Under the pieces are notes generated by a model. The model was given only the letters and a program-made list of their open reading frames with translations. It did not search any database and was not told the DNA's origin. Below, piece by piece: positions 22,283-28,999 of a DNA stretch of 29,153 bases. The position numbers were made by a program, and so were the translations under genes. Origin of the DNA: JASGDB01 sp049841315. Its GTDB lineage: Bacteria; Bacteroidota; Bacteroidia; Flavobacteriales; Weeksellaceae. The number at the start of each line of letters is the position of its first letter. Position 1 is the first letter of the stretch. Location: assembly GCA_049841315.1 (NCBI GenBank), contig JASGDB010000158.1, forward strand, positions 1 through 29,153, given 5' to 3'.

Positions 22283-25200
22283 ATGAAGAAGTTTAACGAA
22301 TATAAAACGCTCAGCCTTACCCAAACCGCAGAAAACATTGCGGCTTTCTGGAAAAACAACGATACGTTCAAAAAATCCGTGGAAATCCGCGAAGGACAGC
22401 CGGAATTTGTTTTTTATGAAGGTCCGCCGTCCGCAAACGGATTGCCGGGAATTCATCACGTTATGGCGAGAGCGATTAAGGATATTTTCTGCCGTTTCCA
22501 GACGCAGAACGGGAAACAGGTTTTTCGTAAAGCAGGTTGGGACACGCACGGACTTCCCGTAGAATTGGGTGTTGAGAAAGAATTGGGCATCACGAAAGAA
22601 GACATCGGAAAGAAAATTTCCGTGGAAGAATACAACGAAGCGTGTAAAAATGCCGTAATGAAATACACCGATGTCTGGAACGATTTGACAGAAAAAATCG
22701 GTTATTGGGTGGATTTGGACAATCCGTATATCACTTACGAACCGAAATATATGGAATCCGTTTGGTGGCTTTTGAAGCAACTTTACGATAAAAATCTTTT
22801 GTATAAAGGCTACACCATTCAGCCGTATTCCCCGAAAGCGGGAACGGGACTTTCTTCCCACGAACTGAATCAACCGGGAACGTATCGCGATGTTTCGGAT
22901 ACGACGGTTGTGGCTCAGTTTAAAAGCCCCCTAACCCCCAAAGGGGGAAATTCCAATTCGATTATGAAAGCGTTTAACTCCCCTCCTTTGGAGGGGTCGG
23001 GGGAGGCTTATTTCTTGGCTTGGACGACCACACCTTGGACTTTGCCGTCAAACACCGCTTTAACGGTTGGAAACGATATTGATTATGTTTTAATTAAAAC
23101 ATTTAACCAATATACTTTTGAGCCAATTAATGTGATTTTAGCAAAAGCATTGGTTTCAAAACAATTCGGAAAAAAATATGTTGAAGTTTTTTCAGATGAA
23201 GAATTTAACGATTTCTCCCCTTTGGGGGAAGGGGGGCTTCCTTATCAAATTTTAGCCGAAACAAAAGGGAAAAATTTAGTTGGAATTCAATATGAGCAAC
23301 TTGTCCCTTGGTTTTTACCTGCCGAAAATCCCGAGAAAGCGTTTGTCGTGATTTCGGGGGATTTTGTAACGACGGAAGACGGAACGGGAATCGTTCACAC
23401 CGCTCCGACTTTTGGTGCAGATGATGCGAAAGTGGCGAAAGATGCGGGAGTTCCGCCGATGCTGGTAAAAGACGAAAACGATAATTTAGTTCCGTTGGTG
23501 GATTTGCAAGGTCGTTTCATTAAAGGAGAAAAAGTTCCCGAAATGTTCAGCGGAAAATACATTAAAAACGAATATTACGACGAAGGAACTGCACCCGAAA
23601 AATCTTGGGACGTCAATCTGGCAATCCTTTTAAAAGAGGAAAACAAAGCCTTTAAAGTTGAAAAATACGTCCACTCTTATCCGCATTGCTGGCGAACCGA
23701 TAAGCCGGTTTTGTATTATCCTTTGGACTCTTGGTTCGTGAAAATGACTGCGGTAAAAAACCGTTTGGTAGAACTGAACGAAACGATTAATTGGAAACCG
23801 AAATCTACCGGAGAAGGTCGTTTTGCAAACTGGCTGGAAAATGTAAATGATTGGAATTTATCTCGTTCAAGATATTGGGGAATTCCGTTGCCGATTTGGA
23901 GAACGGAAGATTTGAGGGAAGAAAAAATCATCGGTTCGGTGGAAGAATTGTATAATGAAATCGAAAAATCCATTTCGGCAGGATTGATGCCGGAGAATCC
24001 GTTCAAAGGGTTTGAAATCGGCAATATGTCCGATGAAAATTATTCCAAAGTGGATTTGCATAAAAACGTGACCGACCAAATCGTTCTCGTTTCCGAAAGC
24101 GGAAAACCGATGAAGCGGGAAAGCGATTTGATAGACGTTTGGTTCGACAGCGGTTCGATGCCCTATGCACAACTGCATTATCCTTTTGAAAATAAAAATC
24201 TCATCGACGAAAGAAAGGCGTATCCTGCGGATTTCATTGCGGAAGGTGTTGACCAGACTCGTGGCTGGTTTTATACGCTTCACGCGATTGGAACGGCGGT
24301 TTTCGATTCGGTTGCTTATAAAAATGTGGTTTCCAACGGTTTGGTTCTCGACAAAAACGGACAGAAAATGTCCAAACGTTTGGGAAATGCGGTTGACCCG
24401 TTTGAAACTTTGACAAAATACGGTCCCGATGCGACACGTTGGTATATGATTTCCAATGCGAATCCTTGGGAAAACCTGAAATTCGACATTGAGGGAATTG
24501 ATGAAGTCCGCAGAAAATTCTTCGGAACTTTATATAATACGTATTCGTTTTTTGCTTTGTATGCGAATGTCGATAATTTTAATTATTCCGAAAAAGACGT
24601 GGAAAACCGTCCGGAAATCGACCGCTGGATTTTGTCTGAATTAAATTTATTAATCAAAGAAGTAAAATCGTTCTACGAAGATTACGAACCGACCAAAGTA
24701 GCGAGAGCAATCAATACTTTTGTGAACGATAATCTCTCGAACTGGTATGTTCGTTTGTGCAGAAGACGTTTCTGGAAAGGCGATTACACCGAAGACAAAA
24801 TTTCGGCTTACCAAACGCTTTACACTTGTCTGGAAACCATTGCGAAACTTTCCGCACCGATTGCACCGTTCTTTACCGACCAACTGTATCAGGATTTGAA
24901 CACCGTTACCGGAAAAGACAACGCGGAATCCATTCACTTAACGGATTTCCCTGTTGCGGACGAAAGTTTAATCGATACCGATTTGGTGGAAAAAACACAT
25001 CTCGCTCAGCAAGTTACGTCAATGGTATTTTCTTTGAGAAAAAAGGAAAACATCAAAGTAAGACAACCTTTGCAAAAAGTGATGATTCCGGTTTTGGACA
25101 AGAAAACGGAAGAACAGATTTTAGCCGTTTCCGAACTGATAAAACAGGAAGTGAACGTAAAAGAATTGCAGTTAATCAACGCCGAAGAAGCATCGCATTT

Positions 25201-25714
25201 AATTGTAAAACAGATAAAACCGAATTTTAAAACATTGGGGTCACGTCTCGGGAAAGATATGAAAGCGGTTGGAAATGAAATTATTAACCTCAATTCAGAC
25301 CAAATTCAACATCTGGAAAAAGAAGGAAAAATGGAAATTTCCGGCTACGAAATTACGTTGGACGATGTGGAGATTTTAACCAAAGATATTCCGGGTTGGA
25401 CAGTCGCAAGTGAAGGGAAAATCACGGTGGCACTGGATTTGACAATGACAGACGAACTGAAATCCGAAGGAATCGCAAGAGAATTTATTAATAGAATTCA
25501 GAATTTGAGGAAAGACAAGGATTTTGAATTAACTGACAGAATTTCAATCGAATTGGAAGAAAATTGCTCGTTCAAAACAGAACTTATCAACAATGAAGCA
25601 TATATTTCTTCGGAAGTATTGTGTAATAAAATAGAATTTGTAAATTCACTCGCAAATTTCGACGAAATAGAAATTGACGAAGTGAAATTTAAAGTAAACA
25701 TTAATAAAATTTGA
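22283..25714 (+). CDS. ileS: Isoleucyl-tRNA synthetase, type 2-like, with in-frame palindromic inserts
   Basis: Class I synthetase charging tRNA-Ile, 1143 aa. The signature usually written HIGH reads GIHH here (G56-H59 in PPSANGLPGIHHVMAR), the GXHH form described in some type 2 IleRS. WDTHGLPVELGVEKELGI starts at W86, AWTTTPWTLPSNTAL marks the editing (CP1) domain near 246-260, and KMSKR is K695-R699. The anticodon-binding domain and a long C-terminal region follow. Two GC-rich palindromic segments are translated in frame around residues 215-243 and 312-319, inside the editing-domain region. They look like inserts because relatives run directly from VVAQFK to AYFLAWTT. The ATG at 22283 is preferred to a TTG at 22262. 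It is followed by dksA and lspA, the usual order in this group. Confidence 0.96.
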   Translation: MKKFNEYKTLSLTQTAENIAAFWKNNDTFKKSVEIREGQPEFVFYEGPPSANGLPGIHHVMARAIKDIFCRFQTQNGKQVFRKAGWDTHGLPVELGVEKELGITKEDIGKKISVEEYNEACKNAVMKYTDVWNDLTEKIGYWVDLDNPYITYEPKYMESVWWLLKQLYDKNLLYKGYTIQPYSPKAGTGLSSHELNQPGTYRDVSDTTVVAQFKSPLTPKGGNSNSIMKAFNSPPLEGSGEAYFLAWTTTPWTLPSNTALTVGNDIDYVLIKTFNQYTFEPINVILAKALVSKQFGKKYVEVFSDEEFNDFSPLGEGGLPYQILAETKGKNLVGIQYEQLVPWFLPAENPEKAFVVISGDFVTTEDGTGIVHTAPTFGADDAKVAKDAGVPPMLVKDENDNLVPLVDLQGRFIKGEKVPEMFSGKYIKNEYYDEGTAPEKSWDVNLAILLKEENKAFKVEKYVHSYPHCWRTDKPVLYYPLDSWFVKMTAVKNRLVELNETINWKPKSTGEGRFANWLENVNDWNLSRSRYWGIPLPIWRTEDLREEKIIGSVEELYNEIEKSISAGLMPENPFKGFEIGNMSDENYSKVDLHKNVTDQIVLVSESGKPMKRESDLIDVWFDSGSMPYAQLHYPFENKNLIDERKAYPADFIAEGVDQTRGWFYTLHAIGTAVFDSVAYKNVVSNGLVLDKNGQKMSKRLGNAVDPFETLTKYGPDATRWYMISNANPWENLKFDIEGIDEVRRKFFGTLYNTYSFFALYANVDNFNYSEKDVENRPEIDRWILSELNLLIKEVKSFYEDYEPTKVARAINTFVNDNLSNWYVRLCRRRFWKGDYTEDKISAYQTLYTCLETIAKLSAPIAPFFTDQLYQDLNTVTGKDNAESIHLTDFPVADESLIDTDLVEKTHLAQQVTSMVFSLRKKENIKVRQPLQKVMIPVLDKKTEEQILAVSELIKQEVNVKELQLINAEEASHLIVKQIKPNFKTLGSRLGKDMKAVGNEIINLNSDQIQHLEKEGKMEISGYEITLDDVEILTKDIPGWTVASEGKITVALDLTMTDELKSEGIAREFINRIQNLRKDKDFELTDRISIELEENCSFKTELINNEAYISSEVLCNKIEFVNSLANFDEIEIDEVKFKVNINKI
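22925..23009. repeat. GC-rich palindromic element translated inside ileS
   Basis: Left half AGCCCCCTAACCCCC then AAAGGGGG (22925-22947). Right half CCCCTCCTTTGGAGGGG (22980-22996) then TCGGGGGAGGCTT (22997-23009). The outer ends AAGCC...ACCCC and GGGGT...GGCTT are complementary with small bulges, and each half also forms its own CCCC-TTT-GGGG-type hairpin. The stretch encodes KSPLTPKGG...NSPPLEGSGEA in frame. GC content is far above that of the flanking gene by eye. Similar intergenic palindromes are, as I recall, dispersed in Bacteroidota genomes. Confidence 0.75.
23215..23239. repeat. Second, half-length copy of the GC-rich element in ileS
   Basis: CTCCCCTTTGGGGGAAGG then GGGGCTT. It resembles the right half of the 22925-23009 element, with a CCCC-TTT-GGGG hairpin and a G-run ending GGCTT. 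It encodes FSPLGEGGL in frame, about 205 bp downstream of the first copy. Confidence 0.65.
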
Positions 25715-25726
25715 GAATTTGATAGG

Positions 25727-25769
25727 GTTTGATGTCGTTTGATTTTCAAACTTTCAAACAACATCAAAC
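25727..25769. repeat. Inverted GTTTGA array between ileS and dksA
   Basis: GTTTGATGTCGTTTGA (25727-25742) and TCAAACAACATCAAAC (25754-25769) form 16-nt arms with one mismatch. More copies of TTTGAT / CAAAC flank both sides (25718-25777), so the whole gap is one motif in both orientations. It starts right after the ileS stop and ends about 20 nt before the dksA ATG. Confidence 0.8.
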
Positions 25770-25798
25770 ATTCAAACTATTTTAAACCAAAAGGAACT

Positions 25799-26179
25799 AT
25801 GGCAGAAGAAAGACAACGATACAACGATGCTGATTTGCAGGAGTTTAAAAAACTGATTCAGGAAAAAATAGATAAAGCCGAAAAAGATTTGGCACTCATC
25901 AACGAAAATTTCGTGAACGACCAGAATAACGGAACGGACGATACATCGCCGACATTCAAAGCCTTTGAAGAAGGTGCGGAAACGCTGAGCAAGGAGCAAA
26001 ATGCAATTTTGGCAGGAAGACAGGAAAAATTTATCCGCGACCTGAAACACGCCTTAATCCGCATCGAAAACAAAACCTACGGAATCTGTCGCGTAACCGG
26101 AAAACTGATTCCGAAAGAACGCTTAATGGCCGTTCCTCACGCTACTTTGAGCATTGAGGCGAAAAATATGCAGAGATAG
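25799..26179 (+). CDS. TraR/DksA family protein with degenerate zinc finger
   Basis: 126-aa protein. A helical, coiled-coil-prone N-terminal half (about 10-45) and middle region (TSPTFKAFEEGAETLSKEQNAILAGRQEKFIRDLKHALIRIENKTYGIC) lead to the DksA-type C-terminal segment YGICRVTGKLIPKERLMAVPHATLSIEAKNMQR. Of the four zinc-binding cysteines only C97 remains; the partners are replaced (T100, and no CxxC after AVPHAT). The fold could be retained without zinc, as in other Bacteroidota members. DksA-like proteins bind the RNA polymerase secondary channel, which is the likely role. The ATG at 25799 is chosen over one at 25739 inside the inverted repeat. The last 22 bp, including the stop, recur at 26852-26873. 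Confidence 0.87.
   Translation: MAEERQRYNDADLQEFKKLIQEKIDKAEKDLALINENFVNDQNNGTDDTSPTFKAFEEGAETLSKEQNAILAGRQEKFIRDLKHALIRIENKTYGICRVTGKLIPKERLMAVPHATLSIEAKNMQR
26158..26179 (+). repeat. Direct repeat copy 1 (dksA 3' end)
   Basis: 22-bp copy encoding AKNMQR and the TAG stop of dksA, identical to 26852-26873. Confidence 0.95.
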
Positions 26180-26229
26180 ATTTTTCAATTTTCAGCAAAA
26201 GTTGTTTAATTTTTGACAAGGAAAAATAA

Positions 26230-26670
26230 ATGAAACTACCACGATACGAACTTATTGCCGAAGAATCATTAACGGTTTTTGAATTTACAAGCGAGGGAAC
26301 GAAAGGACAAATTCCAAAACTGATAAAATTCAGCGAAACCACTCTGAAAGGGTTTTACAACCTTGCTTTTGGCGACAAAGATTTGCAAACGGGAGAGATT
26401 GATGACAAAGCCGTTTCCAACAACGGAGATAGCGAAAAAGTATTAGCAACGGTAGTTTCAGCCGTTTTTGCTTTTACGGATTTGAACAAAGAAGCGTGGG
26501 TTTACGCCACCGGAAGCACAAAATCCCGAACAAGATTATACAGAATGGGCATCACAAAATATTTTGACGAAGTGAAACAGGATTTTCACGTTTTTGGAAT
26601 GTTGGACGGAGAATGGCACGAATTTGAAAAAGAAATTGAATACACCGCATTTGTGGTAAAACGAAAATAA
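26230..26670 (+). CDS. DUF6934 family protein
   Basis: 146-aa soluble protein. The pattern KLPRYELIAEESLTVFEFTSEGTKGQIPKLIKF, then YNLAFGDKDLQTGEIDDKAVSNNGDSEKVLATVVSAVFAF (about 43-82) and YATGSTKSRTRLYRMGITKYFDE matches the Bacteroidota family I know as DUF6934. The GSTxSRTRLY stretch is its most conserved part. An alpha/beta fold with a basic pocket is plausible; function unknown. It is followed 35 nt later by a 55-aa gene, a pairing I recall for this family that suggests a two-component module, perhaps toxin-antitoxin. No consensus promoter; TAATTTTTG (26207-26215) is one base too long in the spacer. The pair lies between the 22-bp direct repeats. Confidence 0.72.
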   Translation: MKLPRYELIAEESLTVFEFTSEGTKGQIPKLIKFSETTLKGFYNLAFGDKDLQTGEIDDKAVSNNGDSEKVLATVVSAVFAFTDLNKEAWVYATGSTKSRTRLYRMGITKYFDEVKQDFHVFGMLDGEWHEFEKEIEYTAFVVKRK

Positions 26671-26705
26671 GCGTAACTTTACAACACAATTTAATATTGG
26701 AAATT

Positions 26706-26873
26706 ATGAAAACAATACAAGAATTGAACGAAAAGAAAGTTCCGATTGTAAGAATTGACAAAACATTGGAAAAATACAAAGCAATGCCCATTTTTCAAGA
26801 CAAAGTGGACAAAGCAAACGAAGCATTAAGAACGGTCGGACTTCCAAAGTTGGCGAAAAATATGCAGAGATAG
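26706..26873 (+). CDS. 55-aa partner of DUF6934 protein
   Basis: MKTIQELNEKKVPIVRIDKT, then LEKYKAMPIFQDKVDKANEALRTVGLPKLAKNMQR. Small, basic and helical, no cysteine or signal. It lies 35 nt after the DUF6934 gene in the same direction. Its last seven codons after the leucine (AKNMQR and TAG) are identical in DNA and in reading frame to the end of dksA, so its native C-terminus was probably near GLPK and it was extended into the target repeat. Likely co-expressed; antitoxin or adaptor role is conjecture. Confidence 0.7.
   Translation: MKTIQELNEKKVPIVRIDKTLEKYKAMPIFQDKVDKANEALRTVGLPKLAKNMQR
26852..26873 (+). repeat. Direct repeat copy 2
   Basis: 22-bp copy identical to the dksA 3' end, here the 3' end of the 55-aa gene. 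The inverted repeat leading to lspA starts immediately after it. Confidence 0.95.
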
Positions 26874-26874
26874 G

Positions 26875-26966
26875 TTTTAGGACTTAGGTTTTAGGGATTA
26901 GTTATTGCAACCGGCAACCCAATCTCCAAAACCCGTTACCTAATCCCTAAAACCTAATCCCTAAAA
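26875..26966. repeat. Inverted TTAGGTTTTAGGG array upstream of lspA
   Basis: The arms 26875-26901 and 26940-26966 match at 25 of 27 positions. Each arm is itself nearly a direct repeat of TTAGGTTTTAGGGA (reverse TCCCTAAAACCTAA on the right). The loop is 38 nt. The right arm ends 3 nt before the lspA ATG, so the lspA start would be close to the base of a long hairpin in mRNA. Confidence 0.85.
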
Positions 26967-26969
26967 AAA

Positions 26970-27614
26970 ATGAAGAAAATAGCATTTGTAACCCTACTCA
27001 TTCTTTTCATCGACCAGTTTTCGAAATACTATATCAAAACTCATTTTTCGCTTGGAGAGAGTGTTCCCGTTTTCGGACTGGATTGGTTTAAACTGACGTT
27101 TGTGGAGAATCCGGGAATGGCATACGGATTTCATTTCGGCGGACTTATCGGGAAATATTTTCTGGTAATAGTAAGGATTTTTCTGATTGGCGGAATGATT
27201 TATCTGTTCAGAAAATGGCTGAAAGAAGGTGTGTCAAATTATCTCCTGATTCCAATGGCGATGATTTTTGCCGGAGCAATCGGAAACCTGATTGACGGAA
27301 TGTTTTACGGAATGATTTTCGACAGCGGAACGGTTTTCGACGAATCGGTGGAACGCTGGATTCCCTATAATAGTATTTCGGAAATCGTGCCTTTCGGGCA
27401 GGGATATTCCTCGTTTATGAAAGGTTGTGTTGTCGATATGCTTCATTTTCCTTTGGTGGATTGGTATGTTCCTGAAAATTTCCCTCTGATTGGCGGAAAG
27501 CACATCGAGTTTTTCAAATATATCTTTAATGTAGCGGATTCTGCAATTACCGTTGGAGCGGTTCTTCTTTTTATTTTCAGGAAAAAGGCGTTTCCGAATG
27601 GGTTTGATTTTTAA
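26970..27614 (+). CDS. lspA: Lipoprotein signal peptidase (signal peptidase II)
   Basis: Membrane aspartyl protease, 214 aa, removing signal peptides from lipoproteins after diacylglyceryl transfer. Four transmembrane segments lie near 4-22, 60-80, 91-112 and 184-204. The conserved FIDQFSKYY (13-21), ENPGMAYGF (46-54), GNLIDG (105-110), GCVVDMLHFP with catalytic D156 and FNVADSAIT with catalytic D190 are all present. It is longer than the roughly 165 aa of E. coli LspA because of an inserted loop at about 112-150 and 163-180, typical of Bacteroidota. It normally follows dksA directly in this group; here the DUF6934 cassette intervenes. No own -7 box. Confidence 0.96.
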   Translation: MKKIAFVTLLILFIDQFSKYYIKTHFSLGESVPVFGLDWFKLTFVENPGMAYGFHFGGLIGKYFLVIVRIFLIGGMIYLFRKWLKEGVSNYLLIPMAMIFAGAIGNLIDGMFYGMIFDSGTVFDESVERWIPYNSISEIVPFGQGYSSFMKGCVVDMLHFPLVDWYVPENFPLIGGKHIEFFKYIFNVADSAITVGAVLLFIFRKKAFPNGFDF

Positions 27615-27636
27615 AATGTAATAACAATATAAAATT

Positions 27637-28095
27637 ATGAAAAAAAGTATTTTACTTATAGGTTTTACCTTACTTTCATTTTTGGGTAAAGCACAGGAAA
27701 TGCCACCCGCACCAATTACCAGTGGTGCAAGAGGGGCTGAATGTAATGGACTTCTTTATACAGCCAAAATAACTGATTGTTCTAAAAGTAAACTTTCTTG
27801 TTATAAGAAATTATATGTTGATGCTTCTTGTGGCGGAAATCAATACAGCGAGAACATAAAAATTTCAATGGAAGATTATAAAATAAAAAAATCAATCAAA
27901 ATTGAAAATGAATTAAAAAACACAAAAAATCCTAATTTTATACTTATTAGCAAATATCTTCGTCAGCAAAGAGAAAATATACAAAAAAAGAGTAATATTA
28001 AGTCTTTCGTCAAAATTAAAAAGAAAATAATTAAAATTGAAAGTAAATTAACTTCAAGTGAAGAAAAACAATTAGAAAAAATATTGGAAAAATAA
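27637..28095 (+). CDS. Small secreted Cys- and Lys-rich protein, unknown
   Basis: 152 aa. A signal peptide (MKKSILLIGFTLLSFLGKAQ, cleavage near 20) precedes a short region with four cysteines (C36, C48, C55, C65) within 30 residues, spaced as for two disulfides. From 71 to the end it is Lys/Ile/Asn/Glu-rich and helical, likely a coiled coil (KSNIKSFVKIKKKIIKIESKLTSSEEKQLEKILEK). Codons are strongly A/T-ending, visibly more AT-rich than lspA before it, which suggests weak selection or recent arrival. It lies 22 nt after lspA with no promoter and ends at a terminator. No family recognised. Confidence 0.6.
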   Translation: MKKSILLIGFTLLSFLGKAQEMPPAPITSGARGAECNGLLYTAKITDCSKSKLSCYKKLYVDASCGGNQYSENIKISMEDYKIKKSIKIENELKNTKNPNFILISKYLRQQRENIQKKSNIKSFVKIKKKIIKIESKLTSSEEKQLEKILEK

Positions 28096-28100
28096 CTTGT

Positions 28101-28129
28101 AAACTTCGGAAAATTTCCCGAAGTTTTTT
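28101..28129 (+). terminator. Terminator after secreted protein gene
   Basis: AAACTTCGG / CCGAAGTTT (28101-28109 with 28118-28126) and a T-run to 28129. It ends the ileS-to-27637 gene run. Confidence 0.8.
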
Positions 28130-28137
28130 CTTTTGCT

Positions 28138-28145
28138 TACATTTG
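28138..28145 (+). promoter_or_regulatory. -7 box at the Fic gene start
   Basis: TACATTTG fits TAnnTTTG and ends 4 nt before the ATG at 28150, implying a leaderless or near-leaderless transcript. No -33 TTG at the right distance. Confidence 0.45.
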
Positions 28146-28149
28146 TGAT

Positions 28150-28956
28150 ATGGATATTTTCAGTTTACTCGAAAAATACAAATTGGCAAATGTTGCTCTT
28201 AGTTTGGAACAAGAGCGGGAACTTATTGCGGAGTATATCCATTCCACCAACCAATTAGAGGGAAATACCCTTACGCTGGCTCAAACCAAATCTATTATTG
28301 ATAACGGAGAAGTTTCGGGACAAAATATCAAAACCCGTGATATTTTGGAGCAAAAGGGAACGTATAAAGCCCTTATCAGAATGATGAAAGCCGTTGCGGA
28401 ACAAGAACCTTTGTCAATAGAATTGATGAAAGAACTGAACTGGCTTACGATAGGAACGCTGTTTCAAGACGATTACTACCTCAGTTACAAGGAAAAAGGG
28501 CAGAAATTCGGAGATTTCAAAGTGAAAAATAACCGGATTCTCATCACAACTTCGGACGGACAACAAGTTTTTATAGAACCTTTAAGCACTCCGGAAAACG
28601 TGTTGCTCAATATGAAAATGCTTATTCAAAGGATTGAAAACAGCGAGAAAAATGTTATCGAAAAGGCAGCATTTTTGGCACAGGAAATTTGGCTCAATCA
28701 ACCTTTCATTGACGGAAACAAACGAACAGCGAGGTTACTCATTAATTTTATGACGATGAAAGAGGGATTTCCTTTATTTACGTATGATAAAAAAGGAGCG
28801 TATTTCAACGATATACTCGTGAATCAATACACCACAGGAAAAGCGGGATTAATTCAGGATTTCATTACCGAATCTTTGGAAAACCGCATTCACGAACTTT
28901 TGGATTTAGGGAACAAAAAACCTCAAAATTTTGGCGGACTTCGGTTTATGTTGTGA
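28150..28956 (+). CDS. Fic family protein with altered catalytic motif
   Basis: 268 aa. Fic enzymes transfer AMP or other phosphate-containing groups to protein hydroxyls. The N-terminal segment contains TNQLEG (33-38), the [S/T]xxxE[G/N] inhibitory helix that blocks ATP binding in cis, as in class II Fic proteins. The Fic core follows, ending WLNQPFIDGNKRTARLLINF (181-200). The canonical motif is HxFx[DE]GNGRxxR. Here the catalytic His is Gln (Q184) and the second Gly is Lys (K191, also seen in Doc-type GNKR motifs). F186, D188, G189, N190, R192 and R195 remain. Nucleotide binding may persist while ordinary AMP transfer should be weak or absent. The ATG at 28150 is the only start giving the whole inhibitory helix. 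Confidence 0.85.
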   Translation: MDIFSLLEKYKLANVALSLEQERELIAEYIHSTNQLEGNTLTLAQTKSIIDNGEVSGQNIKTRDILEQKGTYKALIRMMKAVAEQEPLSIELMKELNWLTIGTLFQDDYYLSYKEKGQKFGDFKVKNNRILITTSDGQQVFIEPLSTPENVLLNMKMLIQRIENSEKNVIEKAAFLAQEIWLNQPFIDGNKRTARLLINFMTMKEGFPLFTYDKKGAYFNDILVNQYTTGKAGLIQDFITESLENRIHELLDLGNKKPQNFGGLRFML

Positions 28957-28966
28957 ATAATTGTAG

Positions 28967-28974
28967 TAGTTTTG
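28967..28974 (+). promoter_or_regulatory. Candidate -7 box after Fic gene
   Basis: TAGTTTTG fits TAnnTTTG, 25 nt before a short ATG-started frame at 29000. AT-rich context makes chance matches likely. Confidence 0.3.
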
Positions 28975-28999
28975 TTTTTGTCATATTCTCAGTCAAAAA

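Larger units (their letters stand above)
26158..26873. mobile_element. Cassette bounded by a perfect 22-bp direct repeat
   Basis: The 22 bases at 26158-26179 (GGCGAAAAATATG...GAGATAG, the dksA 3' end with its TAG) recur exactly at 26852-26873, where they form the 3' end of a 55-aa gene. The flanking bases differ at both ends, so the repeat is exactly 22 bp and the unit length is 694 bp. Between the copies lie only the DUF6934-like gene and the small gene. The layout resembles an integration that duplicated its target and rebuilt the dksA tail. No integrase or transposase is inside. Confidence 0.65.

Noticed and set aside
25739..25798. Upstream ATG for the DksA-like gene
   Set aside because: The 20 extra codons lie in the GTTTGA inverted array. 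MAEERQRY at 25799 is the normal start.
26875..26966. Telomere-like TTAGGG repeats
   Set aside because: The resemblance is accidental. The motif is an inverted intergenic array with imperfect 14-nt units, not a chromosome end.
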